Source: JAAFHB01 sp963675995 (GTDB lineage: Bacteria; Bacteroidota; Bacteroidia; Bacteroidales; Prolixibacteraceae). Taken from it: a stretch of DNA of 64,000 bases. This document shows positions 1 through 9,053 of the stretch, piece by piece. The notes under the pieces were generated by a model. It ran no database searches, was not told the DNA's origin, and was given only the letters and a program-made list of their open reading frames with translations. The translations under genes were made by a program, and so were the position numbers. Within the stretch, counting starts at the first letter, position 1, and every line of letters starts with the position of its first letter. The stretch is taken from assembly GCA_963675995.2 (NCBI GenBank), contig CAXXIY010000002.1, positions 2,852,001 through 2,916,000 on the forward strand, given 5' to 3'.

Positions 1-1
1 T

Positions 2-979
2 GAAGGAAACATCGGGGAAAAGATCCATTTAACTGCCACGGATGCAAAGATCATCACATTTAAAGATCCCCAGGGTGTTCTTGACCAGGCCACAATAGAA
101 AATGGAATTCTTTCTGCTAATCTTAAGAAAAACAAGGGCTTTCATTCGGTAGTTACAGAAGTGTTGAATGGTAAGGCGTCCCAGCTTAGGGTATTCCATA
201 TCAGGATGAACGATTCGGAAGGGGACAAGCGAAAGGAAGAACGTTTTGCAAATAAAATTCCTTCAGATGCACGCTGGGAGAACGTAGACATTCAACCCCA
301 ACTGAATGGAGATATTCGGACAATCTATCAGCAACAGTATCTTTCTCCCCGTCCAAATACCGTTTCAGTACGATTGGGATCTGATGGATATTCTCCATGG
401 ACTTTCCCCCATTGGAAAAGCAAGCCACCGGTGATCACACTCAATCAGGTTCGTAATTTACTAAATGATAAAAATCTGTTGATCACGCCACAAAAGGTTC
501 CTTTTAAATGGAACGGAGAGATGAAAAATAGCGCATTTACCTCCATGTGGGACAACTTCCCTCGAAAAATTGATTTTCAGGTCAATAAAACCGGTGATGT
601 CGTCTACTTTCTGATTTGTGGCTCTACTAATGTCATGCAATGTCATATTGCCAATGCGGTAATCCGTCTAAATTATGCCGACGGAAGAACCGACTCATTG
701 GAACTGGTGCCTCCGGTAAACTACTGGAACCTCTGCCCTATTGACTCTCATGCAACCGCGCCTGGCCAGGGGAGTCGTGCCGACTATGATTCACAGATTG
801 ACAGGTTCTGTATGCCTGCAAAACTTCCGGAAACGGTTCGACTTGGCGAAAACTGCAGGGCCATGCTGCTCAATCTTAAAATGCACAAAGGGATAGCCCT
901 CAAAAGCATCACTCTTGAAACATTGTCACAGGAGGTCGTAGTCGGAATGATGGGAATCTCGGTAATGAACTCAAAATAA
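2..979 (+). CDS. C-terminal part of a large secreted protein, family uncertain (5' end outside window)
   Basis: The reading frame is open from base 2, well before the first ATG at 161, so this is the 3' end of a longer gene cut by the window edge. About 325 codons are visible. The text has no signal peptide or membrane segment and is rich in Trp, Pro and Asn, like the beta-sandwich ends of large Bacteroidota glycan-active proteins. I have a weak impression of similarity to the tail of DUF4450-type proteins but see no diagnostic motif. It lies 37 bases upstream of a sulfatase on the same strand, so a role in glycan breakdown fits the context. No catalytic residues can be assigned from this fragment. 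Confidence 0.6.
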   Translation, partial: EGNIGEKIHLTATDAKIITFKDPQGVLDQATIENGILSANLKKNKGFHSVVTEVLNGKASQLRVFHIRMNDSEGDKRKEERFANKIPSDARWENVDIQPQLNGDIRTIYQQQYLSPRPNTVSVRLGSDGYSPWTFPHWKSKPPVITLNQVRNLLNDKNLLITPQKVPFKWNGEMKNSAFTSMWDNFPRKIDFQVNKTGDVVYFLICGSTNVMQCHIANAVIRLNYADGRTDSLELVPPVNYWNLCPIDSHATAPGQGSRADYDSQIDRFCMPAKLPETVRLGENCRAMLLNLKMHKGIALKSITLETLSQEVVVGMMGISVMNSK

Positions 980-1016
980 TTATTTTTGTAAATATGAAAT
1001 AGCCATGTATTTACAG

Positions 1017-2519
1017 ATGAAAAAACCAATTCTTCTCCTTTTCCCCATTATAGGTGCGCTGGGTTGTTTTGGACAGACAAAATCATCAAAGCCAAATATT
1101 ATCTTTTTTTTAGTTGATGATATGGGTTGGCAGGAAACCTCTGTACCCTTCTGGGAGAAGAGAACAAAACTAAATGAGCGGTATCATACCCCTAACATGG
1201 AAATACTGGCTTCACAAGGGGTTAAATTTACTCATGCCCGCGCTTGTCCACTTTGCTCTCCTACCCGGGTAAGCCTGATGACCGGATTAAATTCAGCCCA
1301 TCATCATGTGACCAATTGGACTTTACGGAAAAATATTTCGCCAGACCTTCCCCACAAGGAACTCGATCTTCCCAAATGGAGCATCAACGGAATAAGTCCG
1401 ATTGCCGGCGTTGAGGGGACCTGCTATGTTAAAACATTACCAATGTTTTTGAAAGAGTCGGGTTACACCACCATTCACATTGGCAAAGCTCATTGGGGGT
1501 CAAAGGGAACCCCCGGAGAAGAGCCGCTAAATCTCGGATTTGATGTAAATATTGCAGGACATGCCGCCGGTGGTCCTGGGTCCTATTACGGGAAATACAA
1601 TTTTAGTGCAGAATGGAGGCACGAAGACAGGATCTGGGATGTTCCGGGATTGGAAAAATACCATGGTCAGGATATCAATCTCACAGAAGCGCTGACCATT
1701 GAAGCGAAAGATCAGATGGGTAAGGCGGTCCAAAAAGGGAACCCATTTTATCTTTATATGGCACATTATGCCATCCACGCTCCATGGGAAAAAGATGAAC
1801 GCTTTTATCAGAAATACAAAGATGCTGGGTTAACTGACTTTGAAGCAACTTATGCATCGATGATAGAAAGCATGGACAAATCATTAGGGGATATTCTTGC
1901 AAGGGTAAAAGAACTCGGCATAGAAAAAAATACCATTATCATTTTTATGTCAGATAACGGTTCACCCTCACAATGTCCTCAGAACCTGCCATTAAGGGGT
2001 TGCAAAATCAGCCCGTATGAAGGTGGAATCCGTGATCCGATGATTGTTAAATGGCCAGGAATAACAACAGCGGGATCGGTTTGTGAGGAATCACTTATCA
2101 TTGAAGATTTCTTTCCTTCGATACTTGAAATGGCAGGGGTAAAAAAACACCATCAAATTGACAGAAAGATCGATGGTAAAAGCTTTGTCTCACTCCTGAA
2201 AGGAAAAAAAAGGAATTCAAAACACCGGCAATTTGTCTGGCATTTTCCTCACAACTATGGATTTGAGCCTTATAGTGTGATTCTGCAGGACAATTGGAAA
2301 CTTATCTATTGGTACAAAGAGAGCAAACTGGAACTCTATAATATTCAAGATGATATCTCAGAAACTAAAAACCTGGCAACTATAAATCCTCTAAAAACAA
2401 AAGATCTGGCCATAAAACTGGGAAATTATTTACGAAAGGGTGATGCCGGTCGGCCATCATTTAAAGCCAGCGGTAAACCTTGCTATTGGCCTGATGAAAG
2501 TCCACAACTACAAAAATAA
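1017..2519 (+). CDS. Secreted S1-family (arylsulfatase-type) sulfatase
   Basis: Hydrolyses a sulfate ester, probably on a glycan, after export. The protein is about 500 residues. It shows the N-terminal calcium-binding aspartates in LVDDMGW (D34, D35), the sulfatase signature CSPTR (Cys80, converted to formylglycine in this family), GKAHWG near 157, HYAIHAPW near 251 and the SDNGS calcium site (D313, N314). A hydrophobic signal with a Cys after GALG could make it a lipoprotein, though the lipobox is imperfect. An in-frame ATG at 1005 would add four residues; I prefer 1017 because it gives a normal MKKP signal start. A TATTTTTG promoter-like box sits at 981-988. The formylglycine-generating enzyme is not in this window. 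Exact S1 subfamily and substrate cannot be read from sequence alone. Confidence 0.93.
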   Translation: MKKPILLLFPIIGALGCFGQTKSSKPNIIFFLVDDMGWQETSVPFWEKRTKLNERYHTPNMEILASQGVKFTHARACPLCSPTRVSLMTGLNSAHHHVTNWTLRKNISPDLPHKELDLPKWSINGISPIAGVEGTCYVKTLPMFLKESGYTTIHIGKAHWGSKGTPGEEPLNLGFDVNIAGHAAGGPGSYYGKYNFSAEWRHEDRIWDVPGLEKYHGQDINLTEALTIEAKDQMGKAVQKGNPFYLYMAHYAIHAPWEKDERFYQKYKDAGLTDFEATYASMIESMDKSLGDILARVKELGIEKNTIIIFMSDNGSPSQCPQNLPLRGCKISPYEGGIRDPMIVKWPGITTAGSVCEESLIIEDFFPSILEMAGVKKHHQIDRKIDGKSFVSLLKGKKRNSKHRQFVWHFPHNYGFEPYSVILQDNWKLIYWYKESKLELYNIQDDISETKNLATINPLKTKDLAIKLGNYLRKGDAGRPSFKASGKPCYWPDESPQLQK

Positions 2520-2531
2520 CCCATCCGAATT

Positions 2532-4481
2532 ATGCTTAAATCGAAAAGTAAAGCCCGTTTATTTGTAGTGACCTGTCTGATTTTATTTGTAGCGACATCA
2601 TTTAAAATCGAAAAAGGGAAGTCAATATCGATTGACCTATCGAAGCCAGGTCGCACCTTTGAAGGGATTGGCGCATTAAGTGCCGGTGCCTCCACCCGCT
2701 TGCTGATCGATTACCCTGAGCCTTACCGAAGTCAGGTTCTCGATTTTTTGTTTAAACCAAAATTCGGGGCAAGCCTCCAACATTTGAAAGTCGAAATTGG
2801 AGGTGATGCCAACTCAACCTGCGGAACAGAACCAAGCCACGCCAGAACCCGTGAAGAATTTGAAAATCCAAATCAGGATTATTTTGACCGGGGTTATGAA
2901 TGGTGGCTGATGAAGGAGGCTAAAAAGCGAAATCCGGATATATACCTTGATTGCCTGGAATGGGGAGCTCCAGGTTGGATTGGCGACGGGAAATACTATT
3001 CGACTGACAACATCAATTATATCCTCTCCTTTATCAAGGGGGCAAAAAAATTTCACAATCTGAAGATCGACTACACAGGAATCTGGAACGAACGGATGTA
3101 CGACACCGAATTCATTAAAGATCTGAGAAAAGCATTGGATCAAAACGGGTTGGAAGGGGTAAAACTGATAGCAGCTGATTTATGCTGTCACAAGCAATGG
3201 CAAATTGCTGACGATATGAAAAAGGACGATGAACTTCGCAAAGCGATTGATGTGATTGGTGACCATTATCCCGAACGTGATAACGGATATAACAGCAGCG
3301 ACAATGCCAAAAGTCTTGGCACGCCAGTCTGGAACAATGAAGGTGGTCCCTGGAGAGGGGATTGGACCGGTTTTGAATACCTTGCTAAAATGTATAATCG
3401 GGATTATATTGAAGGGAAGATGACCAAAAACATCACCTGGAGCCTAATCACCTCCTATTATAACAACCTCTCGCTTCCCAACTCTGGAATAATGACCGCC
3501 AATTCACCCTGGTCGGGATTTTATGATGTCGAACCTGCTATTTGGTCGGTTGCCCATACCACTCAGTTTACTCAACCTGGATGGAGATACATCGATTCAG
3601 GATGTGGTTATCTCGATCAGAAAGGAAGTTATGTTACCCTAGTTTCACCGTCGGAAAAGCTCAATTTTAGCATTATAGCCGAAACAATTGATGCCAAAGA
3701 ACCTCAGACAATAACTTTCAAATTGAATAAGAGTATCGGTGTTAAGAAAATAGCGGTCTGGTGCACGATCGTCAAAGGCAACTCATTTGAACAGCAGACG
3801 CCAATTTCAGTACATCATAATGAGTTTACAGTTACACTTCAACCAAAAGCGTTATACACTTTTACCACGACAACAGGACAGCAAAAAGCGGCTGCCACAC
3901 CAGCTGAAAACAAACCGTTCCCATTCCCTTTTTATACCGGTTTTGAGGATGAGAAACCAAAGGCTACCCCTAAGTATTTTATGGATCAGGGAGGAGCATT
4001 TGAGGTTGCTGCACGGAACGATGGAAAAGGGAATTGTCTACGGCAGGTAATCACCCGAAGAACCATCGAATGGGAAGATACCCCGGTTTTTAATCAGACA
4101 GTCGTTGGAGATACCTTGTGGACCAATTATTCGGTTAGTTGTGATGTTTTATTTGCAGAGAAATATAGCTATGCCACTCTATTATCAAGGGCGACCGAAA
4201 TGCATCGGTCGCATAAATTACCCGAAGCTTATCAACTAATACTTCACTCCTCAGGTAAATGGGAGGTGATGGCAGGTGCGAAAAAACTCGTTTCAGGATT
4301 AGTTGTACTGCCAGAAAGTGGCTGGAATACCATTTTACTTGATACCAGAAAAGAGAGAATAAAAGCACTAATTAACGGGAAATTAGTGGCCGACATTACC
4401 GATACCACTTACACACATGGCATGGCCGGGATCGGAAGTAGTTTCAACAGAATTGATTTTGATAATTTTTCAATAAAATAA
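2532..4481 (+). CDS. GH59 galactocerebrosidase-like beta-galactosidase
   Basis: Retaining beta-galactosidase of family GH59, the family of animal galactosylceramidase (GALC). It is 649 residues, the length of human GALC, and the match runs through all three domains: TIM barrel (about 35-340), beta-sandwich, and C-terminal lectin-like domain (about 470-649). Diagnostic stretches are FEGIGALSAGAS, YPEPYRSQ, LKVEIGGD, GYEWWLMKEAKKRNP, IGIWNER-like TGIWNERMY (acid/base E187) and PVWNNEGGPW (nucleophile E270), plus AHTTQFTQPGW. A hydrophobic N-terminal signal indicates export. It starts 12 bases after the sulfatase and is followed 10 bases later by a RhaT-like transporter, so the three are probably co-transcribed. 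In bacteria the substrate need not be a sphingolipid; a sulfated or galactosylated glycan is equally plausible. Confidence 0.93.
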   Translation: MLKSKSKARLFVVTCLILFVATSFKIEKGKSISIDLSKPGRTFEGIGALSAGASTRLLIDYPEPYRSQVLDFLFKPKFGASLQHLKVEIGGDANSTCGTEPSHARTREEFENPNQDYFDRGYEWWLMKEAKKRNPDIYLDCLEWGAPGWIGDGKYYSTDNINYILSFIKGAKKFHNLKIDYTGIWNERMYDTEFIKDLRKALDQNGLEGVKLIAADLCCHKQWQIADDMKKDDELRKAIDVIGDHYPERDNGYNSSDNAKSLGTPVWNNEGGPWRGDWTGFEYLAKMYNRDYIEGKMTKNITWSLITSYYNNLSLPNSGIMTANSPWSGFYDVEPAIWSVAHTTQFTQPGWRYIDSGCGYLDQKGSYVTLVSPSEKLNFSIIAETIDAKEPQTITFKLNKSIGVKKIAVWCTIVKGNSFEQQTPISVHHNEFTVTLQPKALYTFTTTTGQQKAAATPAENKPFPFPFYTGFEDEKPKATPKYFMDQGGAFEVAARNDGKGNCLRQVITRRTIEWEDTPVFNQTVVGDTLWTNYSVSCDVLFAEKYSYATLLSRATEMHRSHKLPEAYQLILHSSGKWEVMAGAKKLVSGLVVLPESGWNTILLDTRKERIKALINGKLVADITDTTYTHGMAGIGSSFNRIDFDNFSIK

Positions 4482-4491
4482 TACTTTAATA

Positions 4492-5562
4492 ATGATTACA
4501 TCCAATCCCATTTTAGGAACGGGCCTTCATGCAATTGGTGGGGCTTCCGCTGCAAGTTGTTATTTGCCAAATACTCAAACCCGCAAGTGGTCGTGGGGAA
4601 CATTCTGGCTTGTTCAATCACTTTTTGCCTGGGTGATTATGCCCTTTGTCGTTGGTTGGCTGACAGTACCAGGCTTTATCACAATTTTGGCTGAAGCGCC
4701 CTCAAAACCGTTTTGGATGGCCTTTCTATTGGGAGGCGCCTATGGATTTGGAGGCATGTCATTCGGGAAAGCGATCAATTATATTGGATATTCGTTAACT
4801 TATACTCTTGCAATCGGGATCTCGGCTGTTCTTGGAACAATTTTCCCAATGTTGATATTTGGAGGATTAGGCACTTTTTTCACCAAACCAGGAGGAGATA
4901 TTGTATTGACAGGAATGATTTTGTCAATGGTTGGGGTCATCCTTTGTGGCTGGGCCGGATTTAAAAAAGAGAAGGATTTGAATTTGCTGGAAGGGGGAAA
5001 ACCTGGATTTAATATGACGATAGGTTTACTTCTAACAATTGTTGCAGGTGTATTATCAGGTGTTTTTAATCTTTCGTTGGAATATGGGCAACCCATTGCT
5101 GATATCGCAGCGAAAAATGGTGCTGGAAATTTTCAGGGAAATGCTAAAATGATTATTTCAACCTCGGGTTGTTTTGTGGTCAACCTGATCTGGTTTATTA
5201 TTGCCGGAATCCGGCAAGGTACGCTGCGTGAATTTCTGCCCCATTCGGGTCTGAGCGGCAAGGTTATTTTCCGGAACTGGGTCTGGTCTGCCCTTGCAGG
5301 GACACTATGGTGCGGTCAGTTCTTCTTTTACGGGCTTGGACATGTTAAGATGGGCAACTTTCAGTTTGCAAGCTGGGTACTTCATATGTCGATGCTCATC
5401 TTTTTCAGCTACATCGTCGGGGTACTCATGAAAGAGTGGAAAAATGTCAGACCAGTTACCAATATTGTACTGATTATAGGTTTACTTACATTGATCACTT
5501 CGTTCACGATTACCAGCTACGGAAGCTATATTGGTGAAATACTGATCAATAGCCAACACTAG
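4492..5562 (+). CDS. RhaT-family sugar:proton symporter (first paralogue)
   Basis: Inner-membrane transporter of the L-rhamnose-proton symporter family in the drug/metabolite transporter superfamily. The 356-residue protein is almost entirely hydrophobic with about ten membrane segments, and carries the family-typical LGTGLHAIGGASAAS start and LGGAYGFGGMSFGKAINYIG segment. It ends a plus-strand group of sulfatase, GH59 and transporter, so it may import the sugar these enzymes release. A second RhaT homologue lies at 13161-14204. Because fucosidases surround both, L-fucose or another deoxysugar is possible as substrate. Confidence 0.88.
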   Translation: MITSNPILGTGLHAIGGASAASCYLPNTQTRKWSWGTFWLVQSLFAWVIMPFVVGWLTVPGFITILAEAPSKPFWMAFLLGGAYGFGGMSFGKAINYIGYSLTYTLAIGISAVLGTIFPMLIFGGLGTFFTKPGGDIVLTGMILSMVGVILCGWAGFKKEKDLNLLEGGKPGFNMTIGLLLTIVAGVLSGVFNLSLEYGQPIADIAAKNGAGNFQGNAKMIISTSGCFVVNLIWFIIAGIRQGTLREFLPHSGLSGKVIFRNWVWSALAGTLWCGQFFFYGLGHVKMGNFQFASWVLHMSMLIFFSYIVGVLMKEWKNVRPVTNIVLIIGLLTLITSFTITSYGSYIGEILINSQH

Positions 5563-5580
5563 AAGGATCTATTAATTTAA

Positions 5581-5618
5581 AGGCTGTATCAAAAGTAAAA
5601 GGACTTTTGATACAGCCT
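5581..5618. terminator. Perfect 15-bp hairpin between convergent genes, probable bidirectional terminator
   Basis: The arms AGGCTGTATCAAAAG (5581-5595) and CTTTTGATACAGCCT (5604-5618) are exactly complementary around an 8-base loop. The hairpin sits between the convergent RhaT gene (ends 5562) and URO-D gene (ends 5653). It lacks a long T-run on either side, so termination may be partly structural. Confidence 0.75.
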
Positions 5619-5652
5619 CATCATATATTCTTTGAATTTTTAGGTGGTGATA

Positions 5653-6816
5653 TCAAATCTCAATATCAAATTCGCCCAGGTTTAACGGATATTTACCATA
5701 TTCACGAACCAGTTTTACAATGTAGTCATACGTTTGCCCCGAAACTGCGCTCGAAACAGAATGGTCGGATTGGAAGATAAATCCGCCCCGTTTTGCCGCA
5801 TTTAGTTTTTTAAGGGTCTCGCTTTTGATCAATTCCAGATCTCCAGTTTCCCAGGTCTGAATATTATTATTACCACAATAACCCATTTTATCGCCATACA
5901 ACTTTTTCAATCTGATGGCATCCATATCGGCCTTCACCTCCAACGGATTATAGGCATCTAATCCTATTTCGATAAAATCTTCAAAAATCAAACTGACGTT
6001 GCCACATCCATGATAGATGACCGGAAGATCGTGTTTATGACATTCGTCAATCATCGCCTTAACCCACGGTTTAAAATATTCGCGCCAATATTCCGGATCA
6101 AAAAGCATGGTTTGTTTATAGGCCACATCTCCCCAAATAACCATCCCGTCAAGCAGACCATCAGCAGCTGCTATTTGTGCTTTGGTACAATCGAGATAAA
6201 ACTGCCCGATCTTATTGATGCATTCGCCCAGTTCATCAGGATACATCCCCATCCAGAATAATGTATGCTCCTGACCTATCAGTCGTGTCAAACATTCGGA
6301 ACATTCAATTACGCTTCCGTAAACCGGAAAATCGACATGAAGTTTCTTTATCGTTTCGACCCAGGCGGGTGAATTGCGTTCAAATCCGTCACCTACGCCC
6401 GCAATCTGGTTGTCGCCCGCTTCAAAATAACGGCGGTGGTCATAGGGATCCTCAAATTCAAAAGCCTGCAACTTTTCAATGGTATCAATATCAAACGCCA
6501 TAAATTCAGGCATCTGGAAATCAAATCTTTTACGTAATGTGGCTCCAAAACCAGTCTTCACCACTACTTCAATTTCGTTTTCACGAATGGTTTCAAACGA
6601 TCGGATTGTCGGATCGAGATTGGGATTTGTTACAATCCAGTCAAGATCGTAATAAGTATAAGGTTCAGCACTATCGGGAAGATTGAGATCTTTTCGCCAC
6701 CGCTTTACAAAACTACCCCAGAAGAAATCACTGATTGGTACCCTGTCCGGCTCCTCGTGACGCAAAGCCTTATTCATCCGTTCCAGCTTGGCAAGACAAT
6801 TTTCAGTTCTTTTCAT
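5653..6816 (-). CDS. Uroporphyrinogen decarboxylase (URO-D) superfamily protein, methyltransferase-like
   Basis: A 387-residue TIM-barrel protein of the URO-D superfamily. The opening (MNKALRHEEPDRVPISDFFWG) is typical of the branch that contains cobamide-dependent methyltransferases rather than haem-pathway HemE. It keeps an H-x-C pair (H269, C271 in IYHGCGNV) which binds zinc in MtaA/MtbA-type enzymes. The third zinc Cys of that group is not seen: the C-terminal segment reads GGFIFQSDHSV instead. It is the last gene of a minus-strand run starting at 14204, following the rhamnose mutarotase by 127 bases. True porphyrin decarboxylation is unlikely given the context and the zinc motif. Substrate and methyl acceptor are unknown. 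Confidence 0.82.
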   Translation of the reverse strand: MKRTENCLAKLERMNKALRHEEPDRVPISDFFWGSFVKRWRKDLNLPDSAEPYTYYDLDWIVTNPNLDPTIRSFETIRENEIEVVVKTGFGATLRKRFDFQMPEFMAFDIDTIEKLQAFEFEDPYDHRRYFEAGDNQIAGVGDGFERNSPAWVETIKKLHVDFPVYGSVIECSECLTRLIGQEHTLFWMGMYPDELGECINKIGQFYLDCTKAQIAAADGLLDGMVIWGDVAYKQTMLFDPEYWREYFKPWVKAMIDECHKHDLPVIYHGCGNVSLIFEDFIEIGLDAYNPLEVKADMDAIRLKKLYGDKMGYCGNNNIQTWETGDLELIKSETLKKLNAAKRGGFIFQSDHSVSSAVSGQTYDYIVKLVREYGKYPLNLGEFDIEI

Positions 6817-6869
6817 GATGTATTTTTTTGAATTTCGACAAAATAGTAATTAATGGTAAAAGAACCACA

Positions 6870-6935
6870 GTAGATCCAATAGAACACAATAGTTTAATTG
6901 TATAATATCCTAATGTGCCCTATTGTGCCTAATGT
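6870..6935. repeat. Degenerate CTATTGTG/CACAATAG repeat cluster
   Basis: The gap between the URO-D gene and the mutarotase holds several variants of one word: CAGTAG, CCAATAG and CACAATAG followed by CCTATTGTG and CTAATGTAG. CACAATAG and CTATTGTG are inverted relative to each other and could form a hairpin in the mRNA. Such degenerate short-word repeats occur in Bacteroidota intergenic DNA; no function is known to me. Confidence 0.45.
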
Positions 6936-6943
6936 AGTGAAAA

Positions 6944-7267
6944 TTAATCAAGATGAAAAACCTCTTCCATGTTGGCCCACCACTCCCCTTCTGCACGATT
7001 GGCAACGGGTTGTTGCATTGGCATCATAATTGCCCACCACTCCTGTGTTTTCGGATCAGCAGCCATTTTGGCCATATCTGCTGCAAAATCATCGCCGGTA
7101 TACTCCATGTAGGCAAAAAGCAAACCATCTTTGTGAAAAATGGAGTAGTTCCTTATATTGCAAGCGGTAATCATCTCCAGAATTTCAGGCCACACTGCCG
7201 CATGATAATTTTTGTATTTCTCATAATTTTGGGGATCAACCCCGATAATCTGTCCAAATCTTTTCAT
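6944..7267 (-). CDS. rhaM: L-rhamnose mutarotase
   Basis: Interconverts alpha and beta anomers of L-rhamnose (RhaM/RhaU family, a small ferredoxin-like dimer in the cytoplasm). From the ATG at 7267 the product is 107 residues, the usual family length; the longer frame to 7327 would add 20 residues with no family counterpart. Typical features are KRFGQIIGVDPQNYEKYKNYHAAVWPEI at the start (catalytic Tyr and His in the YKNYHAAVWPE segment), CNIRNYSIF in the middle and the EWWANMEEVFHLD ending. It lies 83 bases after a GH29 fucosidase and before a URO-D gene. Its presence among fucosidases suggests that rhamnose and fucose, which differ at several centres but are both 6-deoxyhexoses, are released together. 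Confidence 0.92.
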   Translation of the reverse strand: MKRFGQIIGVDPQNYEKYKNYHAAVWPEILEMITACNIRNYSIFHKDGLLFAYMEYTGDDFAADMAKMAADPKTQEWWAIMMPMQQPVANRAEGEWWANMEEVFHLD

Positions 7268-7350
7268 TTTATGTACATTTAATAAGTTACTTAATATTCC
7301 ACACGATTTACCATTCTTACCAGCCACTGGTAAAATAAACTCCGCCTAAA

Positions 7351-9027
7351 TTATAATAGGACAATTTCATAGATACCCGGAACCTGAGAAAATTCAGTCA
7401 GGAGAAGTCTCACCTTTTGAGTAGTGAATTTGGGTAATTTAATCTCCACCTTACTCCCGATCGTTGTTCCTTTGTAAGCAGTTTTCCAAGTTTCACCTGC
7501 CAGATATTGTAGCTCAAAAGCTTTAACTGCTTTACCACTTTCGTAAATAATGGCAGAGGAGACTTTTGTCGGTTTACCAAGATCTATTTCGGCCCAGGGT
7601 GTTTTGTCATCTTTGGCAGGACTCCAGAAATGGCCTACCCAGTCGCCATTGACAATAGAAGCAGCTCCGTTCCAGTTGGGATTCGGAATACTTGATGCTT
7701 TCACTTTTTGATTAAATGAGAGCGATTGAGCGCCAATATCCATTGGTTGAACATTCATAACATTCTCAGCCATTTCCAGTTCAATAATCGTATTTATTGG
7801 CTTCAACTCATTCCCTGCAAATTCAATTATGCTACTCCCGTCCTTTTGCCTGCTCAGTTTTACTTTTCCTCCATCCATCAAACGACAACTTTTAATTCCC
7901 ATTCCAAGGTTAGGAATCACAAGTTTGGGTGAATTGCCATACCATTTCAGAAGGTGAAGATAAACAGTATTTCCTTTCCGGGTACTCACCCCCCAATCAG
8001 TTGGTTTGAAAGGACCACCTCTGGTGCCGTAAATGGCATCTCCATGTTTCAGGAGCCATTGTCCCATCTCTTTGAGTCGCTCGACCTGCAACGGTTCAAT
8101 TCGCCCATCCGACATCGGGCCCACATTGAACAACAGGTTGCCATCACCGCCAGCCGATCTGACCAGACTGTGCAGACACTGCTCGAGTGATTTCACCTCA
8201 TCATTCGGCTTCCAGGCCCACTGACGGGCAATGGTCATGCAGGTTTCCCAAGGGCGATCGTTCTGAAAACCACCAACACGCTGTTCGGGGGTGTCAAAGT
8301 CCCCTTTTGCCCCTGTACGGTTATTGACGATAATATCGGGTTGCACACTTCTGACCAGATCAATGACCCCTTGTCCCCGTTTTGCATCAAACTCCTGCGG
8401 CACATCATACCACATCACGAACAGAGGTCCGTAGTTTTTGAGAAGCTCAACCGATTGATTTTTCAAATATTCTGTGTAACGATCCAGATTTGAGGTTACA
8501 CGGCGCACTTTTCCACCTGGGCTGGTCAGCGGAAAATCGGGATGATGCCAGTCAAGTGTCGAATGGTAAAGACCTAAAGCCATACCGTATTTTCGGCACG
8601 CATCTGCCAGTTCTTTTACAACATCACGCTTAAACGGAGAATTCATGATATTGTAATCGGTGTACTTCGTATCCCACATGCAAAAGCCATCGTGGTGTTT
8701 TGATGTGAATATGATATATTTCATACCTGCATCTTTCGCCAGTTTAACCCAATCATCGGCATTAAAATTCACAGGGTTAAACTGTTTATAAAGGTTGTCG
8801 TACTCCTCTATTGGAATTTCTGCACCCCTGGACCATCCGATTTCGGTACCTTTTAGCGTTACCGGACCCCAGTGAATAAACATCCCGAAACGGGAATCTT
8901 TCCATTGCTCAATTTTTTGTTCATTCCCAATTTTGCCTTTTGAATTACCTGACTGGGAAAATGATTTTCCTGAAATAACAAGTAACGCCACAAAGACAAT
9001 CGCAACCCGAACCCAACAATTTTTCAT
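7351..9027 (-). CDS. GH29 alpha-L-fucosidase with C-terminal discoidin-like domain
   Basis: Exported retaining alpha-L-fucosidase of 558 residues with an N-terminal signal peptide ending near SFSQ. Family marks are the RFGMFIHWG start of the barrel (47-54), TSKHHDGFCMWDT (109-120) and VMWYD, whose D208 is the expected nucleophile. E261 in PWETCMT is my candidate acid/base by position, not proven. Residues from about 430 to 558 resemble an F5/8 type C (discoidin, CBM32-like) domain, with WAEIDLGKPTKVSSAIIYE. It is the third of three tandem GH29 genes, 26 bases after the previous one. Linkage specificity (GH29-A or -B) is not clear. Confidence 0.92.
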   Translation of the reverse strand: MKNCWVRVAIVFVALLVISGKSFSQSGNSKGKIGNEQKIEQWKDSRFGMFIHWGPVTLKGTEIGWSRGAEIPIEEYDNLYKQFNPVNFNADDWVKLAKDAGMKYIIFTSKHHDGFCMWDTKYTDYNIMNSPFKRDVVKELADACRKYGMALGLYHSTLDWHHPDFPLTSPGGKVRRVTSNLDRYTEYLKNQSVELLKNYGPLFVMWYDVPQEFDAKRGQGVIDLVRSVQPDIIVNNRTGAKGDFDTPEQRVGGFQNDRPWETCMTIARQWAWKPNDEVKSLEQCLHSLVRSAGGDGNLLFNVGPMSDGRIEPLQVERLKEMGQWLLKHGDAIYGTRGGPFKPTDWGVSTRKGNTVYLHLLKWYGNSPKLVIPNLGMGIKSCRLMDGGKVKLSRQKDGSSIIEFAGNELKPINTIIELEMAENVMNVQPMDIGAQSLSFNQKVKASSIPNPNWNGAASIVNGDWVGHFWSPAKDDKTPWAEIDLGKPTKVSSAIIYESGKAVKAFELQYLAGETWKTAYKGTTIGSKVEIKLPKFTTQKVRLLLTEFSQVPGIYEIVLL

Positions 9028-9053
9028 TCTTTTTATCTTTAAATGGTTATAGT

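Noticed and set aside
5653..6816. HemE (haem pathway) assignment of the URO-D gene
   Set aside because: H-x-C zinc-type motif, N-terminal sequence and sugar-gene context all point to the methyltransferase-like branch; no other haem genes are near.
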